Positions 45,112 to 56,565 of a DNA stretch of 64,000 bases are shown here, in pieces (the stretch's first letter is position 1; each line of letters opens with the position of its first letter). Below the pieces are notes generated by a model. The model saw nothing but the letters and a program-made list of their open reading frames with translations. It searched no databases and was not told where the DNA came from. The stretch is from contig JASEVX010000007.1 of assembly GCA_031761405.1 (NCBI GenBank), positions 31,971,677 through 32,035,676 of the forward strand. Direction: 5' to 3'. The DNA comes from Serripes groenlandicus (lineage: Eukaryota; Mollusca; Bivalvia; Cardiida; Cardiidae). The translations under genes were made by a program, and so were the position numbers.

Positions 45112-46412
45112 AGTTTACAATGCCTTCATTGATGATTTATACTTCTTCGAAGATTAACCAATAAATCTTAAAAGAATATGTGATGTGTCACTCTGCGCAT
45201 TTGTATCAGTGACTCATAGCGAATGATTGTTCAGCCTTTATTACCGCATAAGAATTGAAATGTAGACGCAGACTATGAAAATCCGATGAAAGTATACGTG
45301 TAGTATTACTTTGACATTTTCGCAAAACATACTGTAAAAGATAAACTCGAATTATCTTGATACAAACAATAACTACGTCTACGCCCAGTCTAAATCATAA
45401 CTGATTGAGTATAGTGGGGGTCTTTTGTTTTCAGAAATCAACTGCATCGTACGAAAGAGATCCTTTGACCGTGTACCAAGAACACATATTACGATGCAAA
45501 ATGTCAACTGACGTCAAATAGATGTTAGTACATTTATTTATTTTAATTTTTCTTTTTTTCTAGATAAGTAAACTATGTAAACAGCCGCTTGAATAAAATC
45601 ATATTTCTTTTACACAAAAGGCTTAAAGAGCCCCTATTTAGACTATACATTCTGTCGGTGATTGGTCAATATTTTGACCCATTACTTTTTTATGTCAGAC
45701 ATTATTTTTGGTGAATAAACTAGATTTTCACAAATTACTAATGTAAACTATAAGTAAGTAAATCGTTTATCATTGTGACTTATGCATATTTACAGATTTA
45801 TATACATATACAAAGAGCACATGGCCGTATGGGCCTATAATTCACCAAACAATTAAAAAATCATGAATCATTCCGATATTTACATACAAAATCAAAGCGC
45901 CGAAGGCACTAGAGTGGCGATCGTGTAGAAAATCCTGCAAAGTAACAAGCAGTATCTCGGTGTAGGCCTTGCGGTTTTCGATAAAAGTGCACTCTGGTGC
46001 GACGGGTAAATTTGAGTAAAGCTCCATCATTTGACAGTAGAATTAGGTAAGTTTGCCAGAATGTTTGTCTTGGTGATACTTAAGTTACGTTTTAAATGGG
46101 TCCTGATATGTTCAAAAAAAGGCCATACCAAAATTAAGAAAAATCTAGTTGCCACTCGATAGACCTAAGTTTTAGCTCAAGAACGATGGAACTTTATTAG
46201 AATGTTTGTCTTGGTTTTATGTAAGCTAAATTGTTTCGGTTATCACATGTTCATCACCAGGTCTCTAGGCCGTATTAAAATAAAATATTGTGTACACTTT
46301 AGAGACCACATTTTCGAATAAGGCATGTTGAAACCCTGTGTCAGAATATTTTTCCAACTGATGACATCAAGGTTTTGTTCAAAATAGATTATGTCTCTTC
46401 CGAAACAGGAAT
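45112..46412. other. 1.3 kb without a recognised gene
   Basis: AT-rich. A minus-strand 62-codon frame (45842-46030) lies in a locally GC-richer stretch and looks somewhat protein-like, but has no start context, domain or splice support. Nothing else was recognised. Confidence 0.35.
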
Positions 46413-46595
46413 CCGTCGTGGCCGAGTGGTTATTGTCGGAGATTTCAAACTGCATGTCTTGGGTTTGATCCTCAGTCACGACCAGTATGATGCCCTTGGA
46501 CAATTCACATTTTACTTGTTTACCCAAGATGCATGAATAAATGAACTATCACCATGATGTAACTGAAATAATTTTGAAATTGGTGTAAAAAGACC
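46413..46595 (+). mobile_element. second SINE type, tRNA-Ser/Leu-like head
   Basis: ccgtcgtggccgagtggtta (A box) and cttgggtttgatcctcagtc (B box) with a long tRNA-Ser/Leu-style variable spacing, ending tcacgacc. The body (gatgtaactgaaataatttt) resembles the tail of the other SINEs. Confidence 0.55.
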
Positions 46596-48111
46596 ACAAA
46601 CAAAAGCTATCAAGAACTAAGTCACAATGTAAAATTGAAGACAGATCTTGTTGACTCTCAAGGAGCTGCATGTGGAAGGTATCGATGCAGTTATAGAGGT
46701 GAACGTTACAGGTCCAACTTGGTCATCTTTAATACACCTTTGCTAATGGATGAACTTTCCCTGTGACTTTTTATGCCTCTGCAGCAGACGACCTGATTGT
46801 TCTCTTCCCATGGATGGTCTTTAAAAACAGGTTTGCTCAAGTAAGAAAGGAACATGTTAAGTGTAACTTCTCATTCTTAAACCTTCCCCGTATACAAACG
46901 CTAGCCGGTTTATTACTTTTGTTAGAAGGTTTAAATGCTTGAGAATTCCGGCAAAGGCGGGTGATGCCTGCTTCTTCTTCTCAACTGTATGGGCAAGATG
47001 AAGTGAAAACTGCTTCTTATTGTCACGTAGTATTACTTTGTTTTTTGGTGACGTTGTTTACCCTCGTCCTTGACATTTTTGCTTTCAGTTAGTTTCAATT
47101 ATATAAACTATTTTAAGAAAACATCTCAGCAACTCTATATTACTTCTGATTGAATCAAAATATTTTCGATTTTCATTCACGCTCTATTTACAATGGAGGT
47201 TGTTTTGCCAACCAATCGTCGGGTGACCTAACGGGCACACGCTTACTACGTCACTCCTCAATGGGCGTATGTCTCGCGCAATTATATTCTCTGTCTCCAG
47301 ACACAAAGAAGGCTAATGTTTACATTGTTTAACTTAATAACATCTTAGTTCGATAGTTCTAAAATATTAGTATCAATCTTGTACCAAAATAGCATTGACA
47401 TTATTATTGTTAACCATGTCTCTGCAGAAATGATGGAACTATTTGACGGTAAACCTTTTCTCTATTAAGCTTTACTGACGTTCTGACGAAATCTCCCTAT
47501 ATATTGTTCTTCCTGTGTCATAGTACAGAACTTTGCTATTGATACCACAATTGCCACAAAAATGGTTTTCTATTATAAAAGATTGTGAGATAAATGGGAA
47601 TGGGAGAATGCACATGAGTACTGTGCATGGAAATAAGTCTACTGAGTACTTAACAAATGAGTATTTGCAGTGGAATAAAAAGATGATTACAGTGAGTATA
47701 ATAGCTATATATTTACAAGGAAACATTTAGCGTAGTCAAAGGTTTATCATTAACCTGAAATAGTTGAATTTAAAATAATACTTATACTGATTTAAATGCC
47801 TTACATTTGCTACACAGACTGGTAGCAGTAAATATAAGGTCTATAAGTCAATTAACAAAAACAATAATTCACTCTTTATAATGGGAAGTGGCTATTACGG
47901 GTACTAGTTTCCTAAGATTATCCATTGCAGATGTTTAAACGAGGTTAAGCTTTACTGCAACAGGTATGATATATGGTACATGTTATAAAGGGCTACTCAT
48001 TTTGTTGTATCAGGTCGAAAACGGCAGGCAGATAAGGTTGTGAGAAGCTAAACATCTAAACATGTATATAACAGATCGTTCCAATGAACCACCGTAAATG
48101 TTCGACCTATA
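46596..48111. other. 1.5 kb without a recognised gene
   Basis: A family A scrap (tttatgcctctgcagcagac, 46770-46790) lies here. No exon or RNA gene was recognised in the remainder; frames of 60-84 codons are unsupported. Confidence 0.35.
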
Positions 48112-48372
48112 TGAGCCGAATAATGAGAAAACCAACATTGTGAACTATGCTTAAAGTATCGACCCGGATCAGCCTGGGCATGCCACGCAGGCTAACCCGA
48201 ACAGACACGTTTCGCCTCCTTTGGATTTTCTGTTTCACGAAACATTACTCTAAACCTCTTTCCCCTGAGACGGAATGTGTTGGTCCGGATTAGTCTGTGC
48301 GGACTGCGCAGGCTGATCTGGTTCGATACATTTCGCAGAGTCCATAATGTTGGTTTTCTCGTGGAACGGCTC
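48112..48372 (+). mobile_element. family C MITE
   Basis: tgagccgaataatgagaaaa left (diverged) and gttttctcgtggaacggctc right; interior cggatcagcctgggcatgcc, gcctcctttggattttctgt and gcgcaggctgatctggttcg. Confidence 0.8.
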
Positions 48373-48611
48373 TCAGATTATGAATATCGCGATAACTCGA
48401 AGTCGAAAGGAAGCCGTTACAAAATGAAGTTATCTTTTAATGATCAATCCGTTAATGTATTTATAGCTACGGAACTGCTGCTTTTCTGATTTAAAAAGAC
48501 AGATCCGTTTCCAGGACTGGTTCGAGTTCAACGATATATTCAAATTATCACATGTTTTAGTTATCGAGTCAATTGGATCGGTATAAACTGTAGGAAATAA
48601 AGAGTATTGTA

Positions 48612-49880
48612 GGTATCTTGACTTATAGTCCTTAAATTATCTAATAGTGTATGGTCCTTGACTTATAGCCCTTACGTTATCTAATAGTGTATGGTCCTTG
48701 ACTTATAGTCCTTACGTTATCTAATAGTGTATGATCCTTGACTAACAGTCCTTAAATGATCTAATACTGTATAATCCTTGACTTATAGTCCTTTCATTAT
48801 CTAATAGTGTATGGTCCTTGCCGTATAGTCCTAACGTTATCTAATAGTTTGTGGTCGTTTACTAATAGTCCTTTAATTATCTAATATTGTATAGTCCTTG
48901 ACTTATAGTCATTAAATTATCTAATATTGTATGGGCCTTGACTTATAGTCCTTTAATTATCTAATATTGTATGGGCCTTGACTTATAGTCCTTACAGTAT
49001 ATAATAGTGTATGGTCCTTGACTTATAGTCCTTTAGTTATCTAAAATTGTATGGTACTTGTCTTATAGTCCTTTAATTATCTAATAGTGTATGGTCCTTG
49101 CCTTATAATCCTTTAACTTAAAGGATTAAAAGTTATCTAATAGTTTATGATCCTTGCCTTATATTCTTTAAATTATCTAATCGTGTATGGTCCTTGACTA
49201 ATAGTCCTTCAATTATCTAATAGGGTATGGTCCTTGACTAATAGTCCTTTAATTATCTAATCGTATAAGGTCCTTGCCGTATAGTCCTAACGTTATCTAA
49301 TAGTTTGTGGTCGTTTACTAATAGTCCTTTAATTATCTAATAATGTATAGTCCTTGACTTATAGTCATTAAATTATCTAATATTGTATGGTCCTTGCCTT
49401 ATAGTCCTTAAATTATCTAATAGTGTATGGTCCTTGTCTTATAGTCCTTTAATTATCTAATATTGTATAGTCCTTGACTTATAGTCCTTAAGTTTTATAA
49501 TGTTGCATGGTCCTTGACTTATAGTCCTTAAATTATCTAATAGTGTATGGTCCTTGCCTTATAGTCCTTTAATTATCTAATAGTGTATGGTCCTTGACTA
49601 ATAGTCCTTAAGTTATCTAATGTTGTATGATCCTTGACTAATAGTCCTTAAATTATCTTATATTTTAGAGTCCTTGACTTATAGTCCTTGAATTACTTAA
49701 TGGTCTTATAGTCCTTGAATTACTAAATGGTCTTATTGTCCTTGAATTACTTCATGGTATTAAAGTCCTTTAATTACTTAATGGTCTTATAGTCCTTGAA
49801 TTACTTAATTGTCTTATAGTCCTTGAATTACTTAATGGTCTTATAGTCCTTGAATTATATAATTGCCTTCAGTCCTTTAA
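48612..49880. repeat. 40-bp tandem array changing to 27-bp units
   Basis: Units of cttgacttatagtcctta plus aattatctaatagtgtatgg repeat every 40 bp to about 49685 (about 27 units). Units of cttatagtccttgaattact plus taatggt then repeat every 27 bp to about 49880. The short unit equals the long one with about 13 bp lost. Confidence 0.9.
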
Positions 49881-50301
49881 TTATCAGACTGTTTATTTTT
49901 TGGCTGAACAGTATAGAAAATACAGGTAAGTTGGAAGCGCGAAGAGATAATTGGTGATAATTGGTGAGTGCGAATATTAGCGGTTGGGACAGTGGGAAAA
50001 AAAACTGTAATTTACTCAATACTGCGGACACTTTACTAATACGTTTGTAGAAACATTTATAGAAAAGATACAAACAATTTCCTCTATTTCGACAATGTTT
50101 GTCACTGTGTATCACAGTTAAAAAACTCTATATAACCACAATGTTGGGGTTTTCAGAAACATTAACCCTTCCCATGTACGACACATTTTCAGCAGACGAC
50201 TTAGAAAACATCTTGGTATAAATATGGCAAACCTTTATGAAATGAAATAAAATTATTTAATACATATGCGTGAAATTGCGACTGTTTAACATAGACGAAT
50301 C
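49881..50301. other. intergenic with one MITE relic
   Basis: A family A/B left-end relic (ttaacccttcccatgtacga ... tcagcagacgacttagaaaa) lies at 50163-50250. Nothing else was recognised. Confidence 0.35.
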
Positions 50302-50536
50302 TTAAGCCTTTCCCACATACAGTAAATCTGCAGCAGCCGACTTTAAAAAGTAGTTGCAAAAATGAGAAAATGAGAAAAGCTCTATTAAAAAATTACTTTA
50401 ATAATTGAATATATAGTTGGAAATAATATGGCAAAATGAAAAAATACTCGTTTTGAGCAAATTCTCCTTTTGTCACAATGTTTTTAAAAGTCGTCTGCTG
50501 CTTCACAAAGCGTCTATATGTGTGGGAAAGGGTTAA
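50302..50536. mobile_element. family A/B TTAA MITE (235 bp)
   Basis: TTAAGCCTTTCCCACATACAG left; tatgtgtgggaaagggttaa right; ctgcagcagccgactttaaa and taaaagtcgtctgctgcttc; centre ctcgttttgagcaaattctc. Confidence 0.7.
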
Positions 50537-50652
50537 ACCTATCGTATCAGGAAAACCGTTTAGACGAGTGGATGACTGATGCAGGCTTATTCATAAGCTA
50601 TAACTGTCACACAGACTAGGGCAATAAACTGCAACAAAACACATGTGCATTG

Positions 50653-50882
50653 TTAATCCTTTCCCTCATACGACAATTCCGCAGCAGACGACTTTGAACA
50701 TATTTTGTTAAAAATGGAACATCTCTATAATTGAATGGATAACCTATGACTAAAAGTGGAAAACATTGTGGCAAAAGGAGAAATTGCTCGTTTTGAGCAA
50801 TTTCTTCTTTTGTCACTATGTTTTTCAAAAAGCCGTCTGCTACAGAGGCGTCAGAAAGCGTCTATATGAGGGAAAGGGTTAA
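50653..50882 (-). mobile_element. family A TTAA MITE, full length (230 bp)
   Basis: TTAATCCTTTCCCTCATACG left; TATGAGGGAAAGGGTTAA right; central perfect hairpin gagaaattgctcgttttgag-caatttcttc; gcagcagacgactttgaaca and gccgtctgctacagaggcgt. Confidence 0.8.
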
Positions 50883-51077
50883 AATCCTTTCCAACAAACA
50901 GCAAATAAATCTGAAAACATATTGGCAAACATCTTAAACGTTTATATATATTAAAATACAATATATAGCGTTGAAAAACATTGTGTCATTATGAGCAATT
51001 TATATCTTTTGCCACAATGTTTTAAAAAGTCGTCTGCTGCAGTCGTGTCAGAACTTGTCTGTTTGTGGGAAAGTCTG
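50883..51077. mobile_element. decayed family A/B copy abutting the previous one
   Basis: aatcctttccaacaaacagc follows directly on the preceding TTAA. ttttgccacaatgttttaaa, agtcgtctgctgcagtcgtg and gtttgtgggaaagtct mark the right part. Confidence 0.5.
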
Positions 51078-51339
51078 GATATGTTGAAAGGTGTGCAATG
51101 GTTGATTACAACAACAGGGTGATAAAAAGAATAAAGTAGCATGGTTTATCGCAATGAAGAGGATGCTCATGATGATAAACAATAAGTTGTGGTTTTTATG
51201 GTAGTGTATAACAAATGCAAACAGTTGGGGGAAAACCACATACGCAAAGGAAAGAAAAAATAAAAATTTACATATTATCATATTATGATGATTAATAATT
51301 ATAGTGTATTATTATAAGTATTATCATAATGTCGATGAA

Positions 51340-51556
51340 AATAATAATGATGATACTGATTATAATAATGATAATGATGTTGATAATAATGATGATGATG
51401 ATGATGATGATGATAATCTTGATAATGACGATGTTGATGATAGTAATGATGATGATGATACTTATGATGATGATTATGATGATGATGTTGATGATGTTGA
51501 TGATGACGATGATGATGTTGATGATGTTGATGATGACGATGATGATGATGATTATA
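51340..51556. repeat. (GAT)n / (GATAAT)n microsatellite
   Basis: Imperfect gat/aat trinucleotides across about 215 bp, directly against the 3' end of a minus-strand SINE. Asp-rich, Met/Ile-rich and His-rich frames here are simple-repeat translations. Confidence 0.95.
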
Positions 51557-51771
51557 GTTTAGTTTAAACTTATTTATTTTACATCGATTGCGAAACAAGC
51601 CTTGGGCTTAGATTAATCACGCTCGATGTCTGCTTCCTGGAGACTTCACCAGTACTCGCGCCGTTTGTGTGGAAAAATCCCAAAGTCAGGACCCGCTCAT
51701 CACGGGACTCGAACCAGGGACCTTTGATACGAGAGGCCGACGCTCTACCTCTGCACCACTGTCTTCCACAT
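51557..51771 (-). mobile_element. third SINE type with tRNA-like head
   Basis: Reverse complement opens tggaagacagtggtgcagag, gtagagcgtcggcctctcgt (A-box region) and ccctggttcgagtcccgtga (B box). It ends aaataagtttaaactaaact and passes straight into (ATC)n. Confidence 0.7.
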
Positions 51772-52261
51772 ATGATTATAAGGATGAGACTTAGGTGAGA
51801 TAGAGTGAATAGGTATTAAAGTAGGTAACAGTCATAAACTGAATACTTATAAGCAACAGGTGCAGTGTTACATGTCCCGATCAATATCTTTACATATAAA
51901 TAAATTCAAATACAGGCCGTAAATATATTGTTTTATATGCTACCGCCTAGGTTTTAAGATTGATAGGTTTGCGTTTGATACATTACTCAAATAATTTAAA
52001 ATCAAGCGAAGATGATCCACATGTGGGAGTTGATGCCTCTGCAGCTGACAAAACTTTGAAAACATTGTGGAAAAACAGAAATTACCCGTTGTGAGCATTT
52101 TCTCTTTTTCACAAGATGTTTTCAACTCCGTATTACCATTACAGTAACCACTATTAACCATTCATTTATGTTTCAATACAAATCGGGTCAAGGGAAGGAA
52201 CTCTAGACTATATGCGTGTATCAGAGTGAGTAGTGGAAACAAAACTAGTACAAATTTAATC
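51772..52261. other. intergenic with a decayed family A relic
   Basis: gttgatgcctctgcagctga and ttgaaaacattgtggaaaaa (52030-52075) mark a relic. No gene was recognised. Confidence 0.35.
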
Positions 52262-52450
52262 TTTTCCACCTATTCGACTTTTGAAAACATCGTGACAGGA
52301 GGAGAAATTGCTCAAAACGAGCAATTTCTCCTTTTGCCACAATGTTTTCAACTCTATTTAATTATTAAACTCCTATTCATGGAGATTTTTCAATATCTAT
52401 TCAATGTCGTTTGCTGCAAAAGAAAAATGTGTGTTGGAAAGGATAACATT
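52262..52450 (+). mobile_element. family A/B MITE, frayed ends
   Basis: ttttgaaaacatcgtgacag, the perfect central hairpin ggagaaattgctcaaaacga-gcaatttctcc and ttttgccacaatgttttcaa are intact; outer ends are worn. The 100-residue frame is element sequence. Confidence 0.55.
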
Positions 52451-52578
52451 ATCTTTACAGAAGAGCATGTAGCTTATACCTTTATCAAAAGAAATTCTCA
52501 CCAACTATTTGGTGACGGAGACTGGTGATGTATGATATTCCGAGTGACAGGTTTAAAGCAAAGAACGCGACACGGGGT

Positions 52579-52798
52579 TTAACCCTTTCCCACATAAACA
52601 AATCTGCAGCAGACGACTTTAAAAACGTCTAGGCAAAAGCACAGATAAATGGAAGAACAATAATTGAATAGAGATGAAAACATGGTGACACAAAGAGAAA
52701 TTGCTCTTTTTGAGCAATGTCTTCTTTTGTCGCCATGTTTTTAAAAAGCCGTCTGCTGCAGAGGCGTCAGAAAGCGTCTATGTGAGGGAAAGGGTTAA
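52579..52798 (-). mobile_element. family A TTAA MITE (220 bp)
   Basis: TTTAACCCTTTCCCACATAAA left; tatgtgagggaaagggttaa right; ctgcagcagacgactttaaa and agccgtctgctgcagaggcg. It ends about 370 bp upstream of the gene 2 start codon. Confidence 0.75.
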
Positions 52799-53074
52799 TT
52801 ACCGATTTATCACTCGACTGCTTTCAAAACGCACGCAACAGACGACAGATACAGACACGGCGCGAGTAATCAGTGGTTCAAGTTATTAAACGGACAGCCG
52901 TTAACGGGAGATTCGCTAACGTGTTACGTCTTAACGTTGAACGGGTCTTGGTTTCGGAAGCGCGTAGATGTGTTAATGTATACAAGTTTGTAAACATAAT
53001 AAAGAAACTTGTGAATCGGATACATAAGGAACGGTACTTTATTTGAAATGATTGACGCTTGGCAAACCAGGAGT

Positions 53075-53083
53075 TATATTTAA
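53075..53083 (+). promoter_or_regulatory. candidate TATA-like box of gene 2
   Basis: tatatttaa lies 86-94 bases upstream of the gene 2 ATG, a plausible distance for a start site near 53105. Position and composition are the only evidence. Confidence 0.25.
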
Positions 53084-53168
53084 GGTTCAATCGTCGTATA
53101 GCAGTTGATTCGAGTGAAATATTTAAACATAAATTTATAGAATTTTTCATTTTGCGAAATAAAAGAAC

Positions 53169-55385
53169 ATGTCAAAATCCTACATGGTATTGGCTGTGCT
53201 ATGTGCATGTGTGCATAGTGTGTTCACGGATGGGCCGTGTAGCAATACTGTTCGAGGTGTTCAGATTGTTGCGAACCCCGATGACTGTTCCAGTTACTAC
53301 ATCTGTTACGGACAACAATACTTCCGGTTCGCGTGCACGTCTCGAGCGGGTCACGAGAGTCTGTTTGATCCAGTATCGCGGACGTGTGTACCCAAGGGAT
53401 CCGTATATGACCACAGTGCTTGTAAGTATGCGAGTCGTAATCCAGGAAAACCATCCTTAGCTTATAAGGACAAATGACGATAGAGATCTGCTTTTGAAAT
53501 CCTGCTATCTGGTACAAAAGAATGATGTTTGTTAGATTGTTTATAAATATTCTCCGTCTAATACGCAATTAGAGCACGCGCGAGATGATCTGGATCCTCA
53601 CTTGTCACCAATGCTCTCTTGATACTTTTCGCACAGTATAGTTTAAAGATACATACTTTGAAAACACCGAAGCATTGTGAGCAATTTCTCATTTTGCAAC
53701 AGTGTTTTCAACTAAATTAGTTTTTCATTCATAGAGATTTCCTTATTTTTACCAAGTTATTTTAAAGTCGTTTGCTGCAGATATGTTTTATGTGGGAGAG
53801 GGTTCAGCGGGGCGTGTAGCAAACAGATCTAAGAAAATGTAACAAAAGTTTATTTTGTTATTTTTGTTTTAACACAGCAGACAATACAATTTCTCGTTCT
53901 CTGCTGTAGTTTTAGCAGGTTAAATGTTAAAGGTTACTATATTTTAAGGTCATAAGAATATGCTGCCAAAGGAGCCAACATGCACACCAGGTGTAGTTCG
54001 AACCACAGCAGACCCAGCCAATTGTGCTAAATATTACAGATGTGACGGAGGGGTCGAAGTGCAGAGGGGCGAATGTCCATACCCAAGACTTTATAATAGA
54101 CGCTCACATACATGCGAATTGTATATCTTTGTCAACTGTGATGTCAGAGCGGAACCAAAAGACCCATGTAAGTCAGAAATTCACCGTACTTTAAGAACAA
54201 TCTAGTCGCCATTGTTTGGTTCATGTCAGGCATACTAATTTACTGTAGAACGCTGTGTATCCAGACTTCTAGTAGAAGTGTTGTCTGTTCCATAAACAAA
54301 CACTCCAGGAGATACGTATTTCCACATGGTGAAGGGAATACTGACACGTCGAAGTGTTCGACTCCAGAATAAGAGGACTTGAGTTGGTACCCGGCTCGAA
54401 TCATGCGGCATTTTAAAGTGGAACACATGCATTTGAGAAGATGTTTAGCTAGTGTAGACTGATTCCATGTATCCGGTGACATCATAGACATGTTTAGTGA
54501 CAGACGTTTGTAAGTTTCTGACTGAACTTGCATCTACGATTATATTACCCGTAGGCGGACAGTTAAGGATACGGAAGCACGGGCATTTCGTGAGACTTCA
54601 CTTTTCGCAAATTTAAAAACTCCTTATTTCGAATGAAGCAGATTAACTATAAGCATGTGGTCACTGTAAAACGTTGATTTTGCAGGTTTGGGAAAAATCA
54701 TAAGCTTCCAATTTCAAATACAGCACTAAGTGTAGTTTACATCAAAGTAAACATCATTGCCAGACGATGCATATTTAGCTCGTCAGTTTTTCTAAGAAAA
54801 ACATTCGGAGAAATGTGATACCCATGGCGTCGTCGTCGTTTATGTAGCTTTAATCTCACTCAAAAAGTGTTCAACATTTTAAAATTAAACTTCGTACACG
54901 TTTTCCTGTTTTCCTGGGAGCAATACGCATGTATATACCAAGTCACATAACTCTAGCTTTAATACTTATTCAGAAATGCCCCTTCTTCGGAAAACAGACA
55001 TTGGCTTTCGTTTGCGGAGCTCTTGATTTTTCTGAAGTGGCTCTTTGGCATATATATCCGGTCTCGTAATTGTTATAATTGTTATGTGACGATTACTTCT
55101 AACTAATATCATCAATTTCCAGGTGATTACAGTGCGAACCAATGCTCAGAGGCACAGTGCGTTCCCTGTCGAACCCGATTTGGTACCTGCGTGGGCAAGC
55201 CGGATGGGGTAAACTCCTGGGAAGGGAAACAGTGGACGCCATTTTACGTGATATGTAAGGACGAGAGAGTTCTATTGCAGGGCGACTGTAGAGAAAATAA
55301 CCAACTGAAAATATTTCACCCGGTGTGGAGGCGGTGTTTGACGCCTCGCGAGATCGTAGGTAGCACGAGAGTGAGGCGTTCCTGA
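53169..55385 (+). CDS. secreted chitin-binding protein, 3 exons, 244 aa
   Basis: Exons 53169-53421, 53949-54167 and 55123-55385 join in phase into 244 residues. Residues 1-20 (MSKSYMVLAVLCACVHSVFT) are a signal peptide. Module 1 has cysteines 24, 40, 46, 56, 73 and 85 with NPDDCSSYYIC and LFDPVSRTC; module 2 has 96, 110, 116, 127, 140 and 148 with DPANCAKYYRC and LYNRRSHTC. Both follow the six-cysteine peritrophin-A (CBM14/ChtBD2) pattern for binding chitin outside the cell. Module 3 (158-229) has eight cysteines and KPDGVNSWEGKQWTP, then FHPVWRRC, and is related but looser. Donors are T|gtaagt; acceptors are ttttaag|GT and tttccag|GT, so each intron is phase 1 and splits Cys85 or Cys158. A shell-matrix, peritrophic or defence role in a mollusc is inference. 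Small exons could be missing, but all three join without frameshift. Introns hold a MITE relic and a decayed repeat. Confidence 0.85.
53648..53807. mobile_element. decayed family A/B relic in intron 1 of gene 2
   Basis: actttgaaaacaccgaagca, gtgagcaatttctcattttg, aaagtcgtttgctgcagata and tatgtgggagagggtt are recognisable without clean ends. Confidence 0.5.
54770..55075 (+). repeat. decayed dispersed repeat in intron 2 of gene 2
   Basis: tagctcgtcagtttttctaa, the ggcgtcgtcgtcg run and later cataactctagctttaatac ... gaaatgccccttcttcggaa follow the order of the 17595 and 22355 repeats, with heavy decay. Confidence 0.4.
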
Positions 55386-55415
55386 AATGAAATGTTTAAA
55401 GCCAGGTTCCGAAAC

Positions 55416-55421
55416 AATAAA
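55416..55421 (+). promoter_or_regulatory. polyadenylation signal of gene 2
   Basis: Canonical AATAAA 31 bases after the stop codon of gene 2, supporting 55123-55385 as the terminal exon. Confidence 0.7.
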
Positions 55422-55757
55422 AATATGAAAACGTTATCTGTGCTCAGAATATAACTTAAAGCATGGTGTAAATAAGACTACTGATTGGCCAAATTGTGGA
55501 AATTTATTTGCTTCTGACCAATCAGATACTTGAGCACAAATCCTGGGCAAAGAGTACCATTTTATAGTTTTGGAGCCGCTAATGATACTAAGTGATCGGG
55601 ATTTAGACTTTTAACCATTGTATCTGATACTAAATTATTTGAGGAAATAAGTTTTATATCTCGAAAAATTATACAAAGTTGAAAACGGTGTTGGAAAAAG
55701 GGAGAAGTTGTTTAGTTTTAGCAATGCCTACATAGTCACGTTGTATATGGAATAACA
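55422..55757. other. downstream of gene 2, nothing recognised
   Basis: AT-rich with short direct repeats (ctgattggccaaattg / ctgaccaatcag, 55480-55527). No gene. Confidence 0.35.
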
Positions 55758-55834
55758 TAGAATGCCTAGGCTGGTACGGCTAGATTCTTTACGCACATTC
55801 CACAGTGTTGGTTTTCTCATCATTCGGCACATAT
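55758..55834 (+). mobile_element. family C 3' end fragment
   Basis: aatgcctaggctggtacggc, attctttacgcacattccac and gtgttggttttctcatcatt match the right end of family C. Confidence 0.55.
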
Positions 55835-56304
55835 GTTGGAAAGGCATCAAATGTCGTTAAATTAGGAAAAGGGTTCAATTTTTTCTCTGTCTCAAAAATT
55901 AATTCCCTTAAATGTTAACAGAAACTGGTCCTATTGGTTCTTTATCTAAAATTATCGTATTTGAACGAGAAGCCAATGGGTCAAGATGCTGGCGTTTCAA
56001 AACAGTTTATACACATATGGTTTTGTTACATCAACAACAATTACATTATTTGGACCACTCCATACGTAACCTGACCTTCCGGATTTTGCGACCAGGACCG
56101 ATCCAGATAAATTTATGGTTCCTCTCAGTCGGATCAGGAGTTTAAATAGTCGTCGTCTACTGGTACTGTACATTAATGAAGGAAGCGTTGATATAATGAT
56201 TATGATCACAACTGAACAAAATACCATAGGGGCCTGGCACACTATTTAAAAAAAAAGTATAATCTATATACATAACAAAATTTCTTTTCTTTTTTCTCTT
56301 TTTT
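55835..56304. other. intergenic, nothing recognised
   Basis: Two opposing frames of 77-81 codons (55912-56145 +, 55997-56242 -) overlap each other; neither has domain or splice support. Confidence 0.35.
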
Positions 56305-56565
56305 ATGCCCCCGGAATCACCGATTCGATGGGCATCTAGTGTTTGGCCTGTCTGTCTCTCTGTCTCTTTGTCTGTCTGTCGAAAACAACTTTAACCTTGA
56401 CCACTACTTTTGAACCATAACAGGTACGGCTACCATATTTCACATGTGTATTCCTTGTGACATGACCTTTCTGTACCAAAATGTTTGACCTTGCGACCTT
56501 GACCTTTGACCTAGATGTTGCCATTCGGGGGCATCAGTGTTTCACAAACACATCTTGTTTTCTTT
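56305..56565 (+). repeat. dispersed repeat ('atgcccccggaatcaccg')
   Basis: tatgcccccggaatcaccga with gtctgtctct-rich simple sequence, then gaccttgcgaccttgacctt and ccattcgggggcatcagtgt. This order is typical of a repeat found widely in bivalve genomes, where the first and last parts (tgcccccg / cgggggca) are inverted. Frames on both strands are rejected. Confidence 0.55.

Noticed and set aside
45842..46030. 62-residue minus frame with protein-like composition
   Set aside because: No recognisable domain or splice signals; kept only as a note, and a homology search could revive it.
51299..51598. His-rich, Asp-rich and Met/Ile-rich frames
   Set aside because: Translations of (GAT)n on both strands.
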